A stretch of DNA of 64,000 nucleotides from Brachypodium distachyon. Taxonomy: Eukaryota; Streptophyta; Magnoliopsida; Poales; Poaceae. The stretch lies in the NCBI RefSeq assembly GCF_000005505.3, contig NC_016133.3, forward strand, positions 31,179,008 through 31,243,007, given 5' to 3'. Below, in pieces: positions 45,534 to 57,181 of the stretch. Both the position numbers and the translations under genes were made by a program. The notes under the pieces were generated by a model. The model was given only the letters and a program-made list of their open reading frames with translations, did no database searches and had not been told where the DNA came from. Every line of letters starts with the position of its first letter. The first letter of the stretch is position 1.

Positions 45534-46418
45534 ATGAACTGCTCCATCCTCAAGGCGGCGGCGGTTGCCGGGGCCGCGGCCGTCCTATTGGCTGCCACGG
45601 CGAGCGCGGCCGGCTCGTACGCCGTGTCCGCCGCGCCCCTCGTGATCCCCTCCGGCTTCCTCTCGTCCCCTCACTTCCTGTGGGTCGCCGCCAACGCCAT
45701 CGTCCTCTGGCTCATCGTCTCCTCCTACCGCCACCACAGAACCACTGGCGCCGCCGTGTCAAGCGACATGGACGGCGCCGGTCTCCTCTTCCCGTCTCCC
45801 GAACATGAAAACCACGCCTTCGCCGCCGCGCCGGTCGTGGTCTCGCTCTCGCCTCGAGAGGCGAGAGCGGCGGCCAAGCAGAGGCTGGCCGGCGACCGCC
45901 CCCGCGCGCGCAAGAAGAAGCCGGCCTGCGAGGGCACGCCACCTGCGAAGGCCGAGGCGCCCGTGGGGGAGGCCATGGCGACGTCCGGCGCCGTGGTCGT
46001 GGCGGACGACGTGTCGATGGACGCGGCGTGGCAGTCGATCCTGCGGCGGGGCGTGGCGCGGCCGGTGGCCGTGCGGAAGAGCGAGACGTGGGGCGGCGAG
46101 GAGCTCCCCCGGATGCGGCGCGCGGCCGACAGGGCAGTCGTTGGCGTTGCCGAGCGGAGGACGGGAGAGATGCGGAAGTCGGCGTCCATGGTGCCGCCGT
46201 CGCCGCCGCACCCGGCCGCGGCGTCGTCTCCGGTGGCGGCGAAGCAGGGGTGGCGGACGAGGGACGTGCTGGGCATGGCGCAGGACGAGCTCCTCCGCCG
46301 CGCCGAGAGCTTCATCCGGAGGCAGCACGAGCACCTGCGCATCCAGCGCCAGGAGTCCGAGCAGCGCCAGGCCTTGGTGGAGCACGAGCGCCGACGCCCC
46401 GCCCAAATCCGCGTCTAG
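45534..46418 (+). CDS. DUF4408 and DUF761 domain protein (cotton-fibre-expressed-protein-like)
   Basis: A single-exon gene of 294 codons, GC-rich in third positions as is common in grasses. The N-terminus has two hydrophobic segments: residues about 5-27 and 41-63, the second with FLSSPHFLWVAANAIVLWLI, the DUF4408 pattern, suggesting a membrane-anchored protein. A low-complexity basic middle part follows (RPRARKKKPAC). Near the C-terminus LRRAESFIRRQHEHLRIQRQ is the DUF761 motif. Function of the family is not known; members are plant-specific and often stress- or growth-related. Start chosen because it is the first ATG after the TATA box and precedes the DUF4408 segment directly. Stop TAG at 46416-46418. 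Nothing suggests damage. Confidence 0.88.
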   Translation: MNCSILKAAAVAGAAAVLLAATASAAGSYAVSAAPLVIPSGFLSSPHFLWVAANAIVLWLIVSSYRHHRTTGAAVSSDMDGAGLLFPSPEHENHAFAAAPVVVSLSPREARAAAKQRLAGDRPRARKKKPACEGTPPAKAEAPVGEAMATSGAVVVADDVSMDAAWQSILRRGVARPVAVRKSETWGGEELPRMRRAADRAVVGVAERRTGEMRKSASMVPPSPPHPAAASSPVAAKQGWRTRDVLGMAQDELLRRAESFIRRQHEHLRIQRQESEQRQALVEHERRRPAQIRV

Positions 46419-46881
46419 CCTCCGGACTTGGCGACCGGCCACTCCATGCGTCGCCCCTGCATGGATCGGAGACTGTACAGGAGTTGACTCTACATAGCTA
46501 CTGGTCGCGACCATCCTCAAGGATTCAAGACACAAAGATGCCGCCCCTTTTGCATGCATGCACGCCACGCCTAGCTAGGTCCTACTAGATGGAACGAATT
46601 GAACAACACTACTGTAGGCCGGGAGATCGATCGAGAGGAGGACGCGCGCGCGGCCATGGCTGTGTGTTGCGTGCGCACTGAAATAATTAAGCACTGGTCA
46701 TGAACCGTGTCCTCTCCTCCGATTGGTGTAGATTATTGTAGTATCCGCAAGCAACATCATGTTTGGGTGATGCCTGCCTAGCGTGGGGATCTATACTAAA
46801 TGTAAGTTGACCTCTAAAATAAATGGAGTGAGTTAGTCGTTCCTTTAATTGTTCTTTGTTATATCTTGTTGTGATGATCAT

Positions 46882-46963
46882 TGTTGGAGTATAAGTGGAT
46901 TGTTCTTTTTTTTCCGTAAGCTTGAACTTTTGGGTGAACTGGTTCCGTACATGAGACTCTTCA
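46882..46963 (+). mobile_element. Solo LTR of the TRIM family
   Basis: TGTTGGAGTATAAGTGGATT at the start and ATGAGACTCTTCA at the end match the LTR of the element at 39994. No primer site follows and no second copy is present, so it is a solo LTR or fragment. Flanks do not show an exact duplication. Confidence 0.65.
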
Positions 46964-47776
46964 ATTAGCTTATGGTTTCAAATGTTCAAACCCATTCAGA
47001 ACGTAAATATTTAGCAAGGATGTAAGAGGACTTCCTGCATGCAGGTGGACGGTTCCCAACACTCTTGTACCGTTCATTCAATCTTCCTCCAATATCTCCT
47101 TGTCTCCACCTCACCTCACCCAATAGGATGGTAACATTTTTTTTTTGCATAGAAAAGGTAAGTGTAGAATGGTTAATGAGGCTTTGGGAGACCAAATGGA
47201 TAAGTACTATGAGAACACTTGCAAACTAGGGCTACATGTACAAATAATAAGAAAAAGAAACCGAGGAAGTAGCATCTTAACTGAACGAAGACTTTTGTTG
47301 ACTTGGTCTCTTGCCATGTAGGATTGAAGACATGGTACATATAGAGATTTATTTGTATCCCAATAGAAAGTTTTTTGAAATTTCTGGTTATCTATTTTTT
47401 TAAAAAAAACTTTCTAGAAAATCAATTGGGTCATTAAAATTTGATGTTATTATGATTAACTATTTAGAAGATCAAATTAAAAGTCAAATTTCAAACATTA
47501 GAGAAAAAAGAGCAAACTAATTTTACAAGCTTACAAGTGTAATTATGTCTAACTATGAGCTCAGATTCTGCTCAGCAAAGTTAAATTCAAGCTAGCAGAT
47601 TTGGCCACTCGGCTCAAGGAGGCTCAACCTGGCTCTGCTCAAAATTAGGCTTCTGTCGATGACAGGTGGAGCACACATGTCACCTTTGCAATTATAAATG
47701 GATAATTTGTGTAATTGTGAGGGTTTATGTTACTGTCTTACTGATTAATTAGGTTTGTGCTATGGGTTATGTGTTA

Positions 47777-47943
47777 GGCTCCGTTTGGCATTGCGGTGGA
47801 TTATCATAATCCCGTTTTTTCGCCTGTTTTTCACTATTTTTGTGTTTGGCTAACCAACTTTTCCCTATTTTTGTGTCTATTTTTTCACAGTAGATTTTAA
47901 AATAAGTTCAGCACAGCACAGTTCAGCAATGCCAAACAGAGCC
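47777..47943. mobile_element. Tourist-like MITE, 167 bp
   Basis: Inverted ends GGCTCCGTTTGGCATTGC and GCAATGCCAAACAGAGCC are flanked by TTA on both sides (47774-47776, 47944-47946). No coding part. Confidence 0.88.
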
Positions 47944-48195
47944 TTAAAATCCTCTAGTGTTGTGGGTTTATGTTACACCCGCTCTAGAACGTGTGCCTAA
48001 TTTGGTGTGATCACTCTTTCAAAAATTTCTATATTCTTCCTAAGTGTTCTTGATTTACATCTAGAAGTATAAGATAGACGTGTTTCTTGATCAAGAGTCA
48101 TTTGTTCAAGAACACATGGATTTCATGATACAAAATCAATAACTTTTGACTTCCAGCAAAAAGAACTTTTTAGTGGCACCAGTTCTTTTATCTTA

Positions 48196-48305
48196 CTCCC
48201 TCCGTTTCATAGTTCTTGTTGAAATATTATATGTATCTAGACACTTCTTAGGAATAGATACATCCATTTTTTGTCATTAAGACAAGAAATATGGAACTGA
48301 AGGAG
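48196..48305. mobile_element. Stowaway-type MITE, 110 bp
   Basis: CTCCCTCCGTTTCATAGTTC at the left and an inverted, somewhat diverged copy ending GGAACTGAAGGAG at the right, flanked by TA. It stands just before the complete TRIM element. Confidence 0.82.
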
Positions 48306-48314
48306 TATAATTTA

Positions 48315-48605
48315 TGTTGAAGTCATGTATAAGTAGATTGCCTAGTCTTTTCTATCAAATTGATCTTTCGTTTGTGTTGGCTAGTGCATGAAACTTGATA
48401 TGGTATCAAAGCCAAGGTCTCGAGTTTGAGTGTTGGCTTTTGCTGCCCCCTTCATCCATGTGGGCCTCTTGAGCCCTCCCTCTGAGTTTACATGTATTAG
48501 TTTGTCTTTCCCGTCAAACATGAGGGAGGGTATTGAAGGGTATAAGTGAATTGTCTAGCTTTTTTCAGATTTTTTATTGTGTTGGCTAGTGCATGAAGCT
48601 CAAGA
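48315..48605 (+). mobile_element. Complete TRIM/SMART miniature LTR retrotransposon, ~291 bp
   Basis: LTR 1 starts TGTTGAAG at 48315 and is followed by TGGTATCAAAGCCAAGG at 48401 (tRNA-Met primer site). A short non-coding interior ends in a purine tract ATGAGGGAGGG (about 48520-48530). LTR 2 starts TATTGAAGGGTATAAG at 48531 and ends near 48605. AATTTA flanks the element on both sides. With LTRs of about 75-86 bp and no gene, this is a full-length TRIM that needs proteins from another element. Confidence 0.85.
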
Positions 48606-49450
48606 ATTTATGTATAGTTGGACTAATCCTTTGTATATCGAGGGAGAGTACGTAACTTGACCTTTTATTTTCTACGTGCCTAGAAGAAACTAGAAGAGAG
48701 CATGGTTCTAGAAGAGCTGAAGAGAGCATATAGTTCAATAGCAGACCAGCAACAGAAGAACTAGCTAGAGACGCAGCAGCCTAGCTTGTCGAATAAACTA
48801 GCTACCACCAAATCAGTTGGGTTTTTCAGTTGATTTTTGTATGCGCATCTGTCGGATGGACAGAAGAGTTGGGTCGGCTTGCATGGTAGGTGCTCATCAC
48901 AATCATAAGCTCCTCTCGCTCTCGTTGGAGTAGCTGTACGAAGTTTTGCTTTGCAATCACTTCTGTCTCAATGGTTGCTGCTGCACTAGTGATATTCTGT
49001 GCTAATCTACAGCCTAGTAGCCTACACGGGCGACTGCCACTTCTCCACGGAACACGACAAGATTGCTCCTTTTGCGTTTTGCAAGCTTCTCGCACAGAAA
49101 ATAATTAATGGCATTGTAATAAAGATCAATATGTTCTTCGTTACATCAAGTGATTTAATAGAAGAGCAGAAGAGGAACATTTTTTCGATAACAGAATTTT
49201 TTAGTGACTTAGAGTCGCATTAAGAGGTTCAACACAGTGAGGAGAACGGCGAAATTGCGCCGTTCGATCCGCCGCAGATCTTCCGTTTGCGCGCACGGGT
49301 CATGCGCGGATCCTGATTTCTTTCCTCTTTCTTCTCTGGTGCACGGATCCCTTGAAGGACGGACCGCGCACAACTTTTGCCATAATGAGTTCAATCACAA
49401 GCAAAGTGCTAGAAAATACGAAGTGGCTAGGAGGGTATAAAAATATAATA

Positions 49451-49572
49451 CTCGCTCCGTTCAACAAAAGATGTCATAAGTTTATTAAAATTTAGATGTA
49501 TTTAGACATGACTTAGTGTATAGATACATTCAAATTTAGTCAAATTGAAACATCCTTTGTTGGACAAAGGAA
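49451..49572. mobile_element. Stowaway-type MITE, 122 bp
   Basis: CTCGCTCCGTTCAACAAAAG at the left and its diverged inverted copy CCTTTGTTGGACAAAGGAA at the right, flanked by TA. Same family as the element at 61801. Confidence 0.82.
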
Positions 49573-51005
49573 TACTTAAACTTCTTTCTTTTAAGAAAAT
49601 ATACATACTCCGTACTTAAGTTTCACTATATATACTCCCCTACTTGGCAGTCAAGCAAGCAAGTAATAGTTAGAAACTACTGGTAAAAAAAAAGGTTTCG
49701 TTAATTAGAAACTGCGCACAGGTGAAGGAGCAGTAAGCATTGCAATTACTCTGGACTGATGAGTGATGACTGATGAACCATCAGACGACCCATTAATTTG
49801 ACTCAAATGTGTGGTTGTCTTTGCATATATGCACTGAGTGAGAAAAACTGATGTGGCCATCCTCCAATCTAGCAAAAGGATCAATATTTACTTCCCAGTC
49901 AAAACTAGCCTACTCCTCTCATTTTCCCCTTTGCAAAGGGATAAAGATCTCTGGACTGGATGGTTGGAGGCTTGGAGCTTGTCGCTTGTAGTAAAAAGTA
50001 AAAAGTGTGATGTGGAAGTAGTGAACCATGCATGCATAATTAGGTTGCTGCTTCGCCTAATCACCTAGCTAGCTAGCTAGCCTTATCCCGCCCCAGAAAA
50101 CCATTCTCTTCCTTGACTTGGCATGGCCATGAGCGATTTTTTAAACTTGACTGTTGACTAGATAGGCCTTATATAATCCCTCGATGCTAACACCTGTCAT
50201 GGTGACACAAGGTTTAATTTCTTTCTAAAGAAGATGTTCATGGGATCAGTCACTTTACCGGCGGTGCCTTTTCTTTTGTGCTAATCTAGACTAGTAACTT
50301 CTGGGGGTTTTCAGCTGGGTCATTTGCTCAATTGCGGAAATGTTATATCATCAATTTGATTTTGTGTTTGTTATTTGCTCAATTTTTTGGCGTCGACTTT
50401 GTTTCCTTTTTGAACCAGTTTTCAGCCGCATGAGCATTTTAACTGTTATTTTCATTTCCTGAGGCGCGGGAAGCGGGCTATAGTCTTGCCTCTTGCGGCT
50501 GAACTCGTCATCTGATTACACAATGATCAATACTTAATCATACATATAATCACTTATTATTCAACTTCTAATCGATTGGTCCACCTAATTATAAAAGGAG
50601 TCACTCTTATAAAAGCAAGGTTACGTTTAGAAAAATAAAAATGTCTCTGATGGGATCTCAGTTTCATGGATGAGCTGGCTACCGTAATAGCTTAAGCTGA
50701 TTGTATTATTGAAACCATGAATTAACTAGCCTCGCTGTGATCTACATGTGTAGTTGACTTTAAACCTAAATATTATAGTAAGTTCAGAAAATCACACCTT
50801 TTGTGTCAACCTTCAGTCAAAACCACGGTTATGACTAATTGTCTTGACAAATCACAACTTTTGGGTCAAATCTTATCAGAAAACCCTAATCCGGCAGATT
50901 AAGCCATTTAACACGATTTCTGACAGATATGGCTCATTCTCATGTGCCACGTGTCAGCGCTGACCCATTTCATTTGCCACCTAGGCTTTCGACCCGACCC
51001 GCTAA
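49573..51005. other. Intergenic, no gene supported
   Basis: AT-rich; contains a CTAGCTAGCTAGCTAG simple repeat near 50066. No coding region of recognisable family. Confidence 0.5.
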
Positions 51006-51292
51006 GGCCTTGTTTGGCATTAGTGTTTTTCTACTGTTTTCTAGAGTTTATCTCCCGAAAATTCAAACACACCAGAAACCCAAATGAGTTGTTTGGTAGG
51101 AAGTGTTTACAAGGGATTAATCCTAGATTTCCCACACAAAACACCTCATTTTGTATCAATTAAAATTTAAAAACACTTCACATACTAGTTTTGGGGAGGA
51201 AGTGGTTTTGAGAGTTTTGGGTAAAAACCCAATCCCTGAAAACCCAAAACACTTGTGGTCAAAAAATATACTAGTGTTAAACAAACAAGGCC
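51006..51292. mobile_element. Tourist-like (PIF/Harbinger) MITE, 287 bp
   Basis: Inverted ends GGCCTTGTTTGGCA and AACAAACAAGGCC are flanked by TAA on both sides (51003-51005, 51293-51295). GGCCTTGTTTGG is a classic grass Harbinger terminus. Confidence 0.88.
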
Positions 51293-51295
51293 TAA

Positions 51296-53968
51296 GGTTT
51301 CTGCTACACGAATTTGCTGCTCCGATCCATCATGGGAAGGTTCATTTTTCCGCTTAAATATAAGAAGAGTTGGCCACAATTGGACCCATGAAGACCAGTC
51401 CCTGTAGGGAATTAACAGACGACGAGCAACAGACAAGCTACAGATATTTGGAAGGATGTCTGCAGAAATCTTTGAACTAAGCCAGTGAAGCATATATCTA
51501 CTGATTCTATACCTAGACATGGCATGGGATTCTGGTTTTCCGAGTCGTGATCTCGTTGAAGCGGACATGCGACAAATGGCAGGCTAGCTAGCTCTTAAGT
51601 AAAGCTCCAACTTGGCAGACAGCTCCAGATCAAAGAGTTTTAATTTGTACTGTATGTGCTAGAGCGTAGTAATTTGGTGCGAACAAGTCCAACAACTCGT
51701 ATATTAGTCACACTAAGATCTTTATGTTTTGAACTTTAGTGACATGCACACTACGGTATAAGATCTTAGTCACATGCACGGTTTGGACATATCGGCACAT
51801 GACTAGCTATAGATAGATGCAGGTAGGTAGTTTATTCAATCAGAATTATTTAAATGTGAAATTAAGGTGACACAGCATGCATGCATGCATCTCATATCCC
51901 CCAAGCTCGATCGATGCAGAACGAGAAGATGAAGAGATCGACTCGATTTTTTCTTTCTGGAAAACAAAATGATAAACTTGCCATCTGCAGGCTCGTTTCA
52001 AGAATGGAAAAAAGAGATCGAGGTCATCTTCAGTATATAGACATCCTTGCTGCCATGGCAGCGATCCAAATACTTTGGAGTTACTTGCATGTTTCGTGCA
52101 TTATGGCCAGCATATTTTTCTTTTGAAACAACGGGCGCTCCTCAGCGATTTCCATTAAAGAAACTTCCATCGTTTATAAATATACAAACCAAACAAAACA
52201 GAGAAAAAAGGTCTGAAAAACGGAGTCAAAAACAACTCTAGCACAAGCCAGAAAGATTACAGCCACACACTGGCGACATCGTTTCACCATCAGAAACACA
52301 GACAACGCAAGTTTCTTTGGGCCAGCTTAAATGCTTAATTGTAGTACAGTACTAATTTAACCCCGGATTAGTTATATATGAATGAACCCATCAATCGTTG
52401 GGCTCTACCTCTACGTACGTGTGAATGCAAGCGTCACCTGAAACCGTCGCCATAACGTCCGCGTCGGTACGTGTTGGATGGGCGCGGGGGTCAATTAAGC
52501 GGATTCAGCCGTGTAAATGCTAGCTAAGCTAGGACGAATAGTCCAGGAGCGCGCGTGCTCAGTGAAGTAATTGAGCTGGAGAAGAAACGGCCTAGTCGTA
52601 CAGTCCTAGCAAGTCCTGGGCACGCGCGCACGTACGCGACGGAGTCAAGCCCTGCAATTGCTCGATCGGTCGGCGCGCGGCCCTCAGGAGTTGGATCCAT
52701 CGCTTGCCCTGGCACGTCGTTCGCATTGACTTGACTCCATACCTGACTGGGGCATGGGGCTACACGTGTTTCGGTCGCCATCTCAACAGCTCTGGCAGTT
52801 CGTCTCGGTCCATCCATCTTGTAGCCGCTAGCTCCCATTCGGTCCTACTCCATCCGTACGAGACTGTGTACCACTACCAGCTGACGACTGTGGCAAGACT
52901 CACGCTTGATTGCCCAAACACAACAAGTCCGATCCCTGCACGTACGTCTGGCAACCGTACGTTTGCACGTCGCGCTCATGCTGTCTACGACTCGGCAGCA
53001 AACATATCTCAAATCATTCAGGGTTGGACAGGTTGAATAGGCCGGCCGGGATATCCATCCATCAGCGTCTGCAGTGCCTCAAATCATTCAGAGTTTTAAA
53101 CATTAACTGTAGCTGGTTCTGCGAACTTCCCAAATTGGAGATCTCTATGTGGTTGATTGAATCACTAAACGGGTCAGCAACTGCATGGACTCAAACTACT
53201 TGTTTAACAGAAGATGCGGCAGGGAGCGGAGGGCAGAGCTAGCTGCTCGATTCTTTTCTATGTTATTTATTTTGAAACTGAGTTGCTCGATTCCTGTCCT
53301 GTTGGAAAAGTGCAAATCGTAGTTAAGTTAATTTTGGTTGCTTGAAAATGACGGCCTGCCAAATAGGTAAGTCAGATGGATACGCTTTGGTAAGTTTGTC
53401 TAGCAAAATCAAGTTAGATGACGCTAGCTAGTAGCAACAGCAACGTCAACAACGGAGCTTTGCTGCTGATGGCTTCTTTTAGCTAGTTTTTCTGCGCGTT
53501 GAGTGTTTTCTTCAATCCATGGACAGGAATTGTGTAAGCTAACGAATAGCCTAGAGATAATACGGAGTTTCTCTGATGGACAGGTTAGCAGCTCAATTAG
53601 TGTGCCTTACGGTGTTCATCAATAAAACTGTATCATTCAAAACATTTGTCGAATGTAATTAAATTCAATTGTATACACAAACTACATTTAGTCGTTCTCA
53701 AGTAATGGTCGGAGCTGAATTTCAAAATACGTATACACCGTTTAAAATTAGACAGGAAAAAAAATTGCATTCACGATTCAAACTACATATCATTGTTTTG
53801 TCTAATGGTTAAGTTTAAAAATATGCCTTTTTTTAGCGAAATTTCGAAATATGCATGTTCCTAGGAAAGCGTAGCGAAGAAACCGACTGGAGCCAAGGAG
53901 AGGTGTATGGCGGCCCAGCACGGCAGCTGCCTGATTTCTTGGCACGCTGATTTCGAGATAATCGTTAG
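51296..53968. other. Intergenic, no gene supported
   Basis: Open frames are short and without family resemblance. A GC-richer patch spans about 52430-53060. Short ATGC repeats occur near 51876. Confidence 0.45.
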
Positions 53969-54496
53969 CTTTAATTGGATCTATGGCAACAGTTGGATCT
54001 ATGCCACTATCTATTCCACCAGTTGGAAATATGCCATTACAAAAAATTGACTTGGAGAAATGCCAATCTAACTTTCTTATACCTCTATCAATGCCATTTT
54101 GTCCAATACCATCACATATATTGTCTAAACACATATAGACATAGCTATATACGAACAGTTTTTTCCCAATCCCAAGTCAAATAGTTCTATTCCTCTTATC
54201 CCCCACGTGCTCCTCATATCCCGTCCCCAACTGTACTGCTGAACGTATACTATCTAAATACGTATAGACATAGGCATAGAATTTTTTGAACCTTTATGGT
54301 GCCTGGAAGATTCGAACGTACTTCTGAACGTTGTAGATAGGGGTATTATGATAAATATTGCTATACACGCTGAATATATGTATTTTATGAACCGTTATTG
54401 GTTTTAAGAAAGTTAGAGTGCATTTCTTCAAGTCAAAATTTTGTAATGGCATATTTTCAATCGGTAAAATAGACAGTGCCATCGATTCAATTAACC
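53969..54496. mobile_element. Element with ~90-bp terminal inverted repeats, probably Mutator-like
   Basis: The right arm (about 54405-54496), read inverted, matches the left arm (53969-54085) over about 90 bp, including ATATGCCATTACAAAA and GACTTGGAGAAATGC-like stretches. The left arm has a small internal duplication of TTGGATCTATG. Long inverted ends without coding sequence are typical of non-autonomous Mutator-like elements. Target duplication is not clear. Confidence 0.65.
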
Positions 54497-54555
54497 CTTC
54501 TTTTTAAGGACGCGCCCGCCACCATTCAGCCCAAGAGAGCTCCAGTCCAGAGAGA

Positions 54556-55085
54556 GCCCAGAGTGGCCCGTATAGAGCTTAAGAATAACGCTGCCTGAGC
54601 CTGAGTTGACGTTCGATTCGAAGTACTTAGCACCACACGGCTTAGCCAAGAAAGTTTAGGGTAGTTTATATGGTGGCTTCCGCGTGCATGTATCACCACG
54701 CGGCAAACGTGGTTAGCTATTCTTTCAAACGAACATATCAAAGATTAGATATATGACTTGAGGCTTAGCAAGCAGACGTATCATCCATGCGAAGGCTGGG
54801 TGTTATCTGCTTGTGACTCAGGTCCCTGCACACCGACATGGTGTGATTGCCTTGACAAAAAAAATTCCGCACATTCCAGCATTGGCTAATACTACATGGG
54901 AAATTATTAGTGAGATGAATTGTCCAATAGTCGTAGCAATTTGAATTGATGAGATTGATTTGGAAATTCTATTCCGTGACGGAATCGTCCGCTGGTCTCG
55001 CTACTTTTTTTTTTGAGAGAGAGAGCCGCTGGTCTCGCTCCTATGACAGCGTTATTCCGAAGCTCTATCGGGTCACTCTGGGCTT
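54556..55085. repeat. Inverted repeat, ~40-bp arms, ~450 bp apart
   Basis: The left arm (54556-54595) read on the minus strand and the right arm (55046-55085) share CAGCGTTATTC, AGCTCTAT and CACTCTGGGCT in the same order, about 85% alike. Between and around them GCTGGTCTCGCT is repeated three times (near 54991, 55027 and 55111). No family recognised. Confidence 0.6.
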
Positions 55086-55119
55086 CAGCCCAACAGAGCT
55101 CCGCCAAGAGCCTGGTCTC

Positions 55120-57108
55120 GCTACTATGCACAGGCACACATGGGCCCTCTCTCGGCCGGCTGCCTGTATGGTTCTTCCGTTGGCAGGCTATTCGTATGGG
55201 CCTCCATGAGGATTCCACGGTTGGCTAATCAGAACCATAAGATTTATTTATTTCGATAGGTTCCTCTCAAAAAAATAAAATTATTTCGATAGGTTGCAAT
55301 AAACCTCCTTCGTTGCAGCTGTAAAGCACCCCGGGAGAATGTCCGGCTCCCGCTCCATGCAGGTCTACGACAAACGACCTATCCGCTGCAGGCTGCTACC
55401 GGGTGGTGCTGCCTGCTGGTACAAATCTAAGACGGGCATACACATGAAGACAACAGCTTCACTGCAAAACACTGAAAGCTCGCGCCCTGACCTCAATTAT
55501 TTTGCATTGGCATGTTCTGATTTCTGAAAGCTATATAGATACTCCGTATTAGATAGTCTCTTCTTCATTAATCCTAAAGCACAAAACAGCGTCCTGTGTG
55601 CTGCAGGTATTTGCACTCATGTAGGATCTCCACGGAGATTGTATCCATGGCGGCAGTTTCTCAGCTGAATTTTGTGAGGAAGAGCTCGTCGTCGATCAGC
55701 ATGGATTGATCGAACAAAAGCGAAGTGGAAGGACACTCTAATTAAGCTACGGGCATTAATAGGTTTGCAGGCTACGTGCTGCTAGTACAAGGTACTCTAG
55801 ATTCTATCCCCGGCCTATTCCGATTGCCTACACACATGCATTTCGGTTTGCAACATGTACGCTTCATACTGTTGCTCATTCAATATCCAGCTTTTCTTTA
55901 CAGCATATTCAATATCCAGCTTGGTGTTATCTGTAACCAAACAGAGGGTGAGAAAGAAACTTGTGATAACACATGCATTTTTACTGGTTTCTGTACTTGA
56001 AACAGTAATATGCATGCAAAGATCGACCGACCGCTCTGTCGCTCTGTAAAAGTAAACACATCGTTGGTGTCATTACATTATTGGTCATGCATCCAGCCCC
56101 ATAGCACCCCACTTTCTCGGAACTCGGATGCAGCAAAAGCAATTCACCTGAGAATTGAGAAATTAAACCTTTTGGTTTGTTTTTTTTGTTACAGAACAGC
56201 AGGAAACTGCTATCTGGTCGATCTTAGGAAAACCTGTGTCATCGATCTTTAATTAGTTCCTCTGTGAAGGGATCCCCTCTTTGAATGATCTTGTTGCCGG
56301 CGTGATCTCTTCGGGAGACGCTCATCAACCGAATTGAACCGCAACATATCAACAGAGAAGCGCCCTTTTAATTTTCCGGTGCTTATATTGCCTAGCCGTG
56401 CGCCTGTACAGGGAACTCACCAGCTTTGCTCTGCTAGCCAGCCAACTGCCAACGTCCCTCCCATCAGCCCGTGCACGGTGCATCCAAGCGAACACGACGG
56501 AAAAGTTGGATTAATTCACGATTTGACGGAAAGTTGTGCTTATTTGTGCGTCTCGGAGCGGTCGATTGAGACGGACGGGTGGGGTTCTCGCCGATGGTAC
56601 GCGCCGTACGTACGCGCATGACATGTGGGCTCTTGTAGCTAGCTAGGCCGCTTTAGTTGGCAAGAGACTGACTGAGATAGTAGAGCCAGCGCAGTGAGAG
56701 GCATGTCGACATGTGGTGGCCAAGGCCCAATGGGCAATGGCAGCAGCCACTGTGCAAGAACGACCATGTACAGAAAGCCTGTATGTAAAACTAAACATGA
56801 TTAGTGGCCAATGGGAGTTGGAGTGGTCGATGATGGGGAAGAAGCTGGAGAGCATGTGCTGGCATGGGCGCGCGGCCTGCATAGCTTGCAGATCTAGGAC
56901 TGTGCGTCAGGTGCGTGGGTGAACGAGAAAGAGAGAAACAGTTAATTACTTCCTGATGGGTGCAGACCTGGTGCCTGCACAATCCTTCAGGCTTCAGGCA
57001 TCAATGGACATGACACGGGGGGCGCATTGACTCAGACTGATGATTCTGAATGTTCTGAATAAACACACAGCAGGGGAAACTGAGATGTTAGCAAAAAAGC
57101 AAAAGAAA
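55120..57108. other. Intergenic, no gene supported
   Basis: No open frame with family resemblance. No clear transposon ends. Confidence 0.45.
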
Positions 57109-57181
57109 TGGAGATGCGGGGTATCGATCCCCGTACCTCTCGCATGCTAAGCGAGCGCTCTACCATCTGAGCTACATCCCC
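57109..57181 (-). tRNA. tRNA-Ala(AGC)
   Basis: The minus strand gives a full cloverleaf of 73 nt: acceptor GGGGATG/CATCTCC, D arm GCTCAGATGGTAGAGC, anticodon loop TTAGCAT with anticodon AGC, T arm with GATCGATAC and discriminator A. Pol III boxes are intact. A T4 run starts about 6 nt downstream (minus strand), a good terminator. It looks functional. Confidence 0.96.

Noticed and set aside
45712..46568. Minus-strand and alternative plus-strand frames overlapping the DUF4408 gene
   Set aside because: Shadows of a GC-rich coding sequence; only the frame at 45534 has family motifs and a promoter.
48401..48460. tRNA-like sequence (TGGTATCAAAGCC ... GAGTTTGAGTG)
   Set aside because: It is the primer-binding site and interior of the TRIM element; no cloverleaf can be formed.
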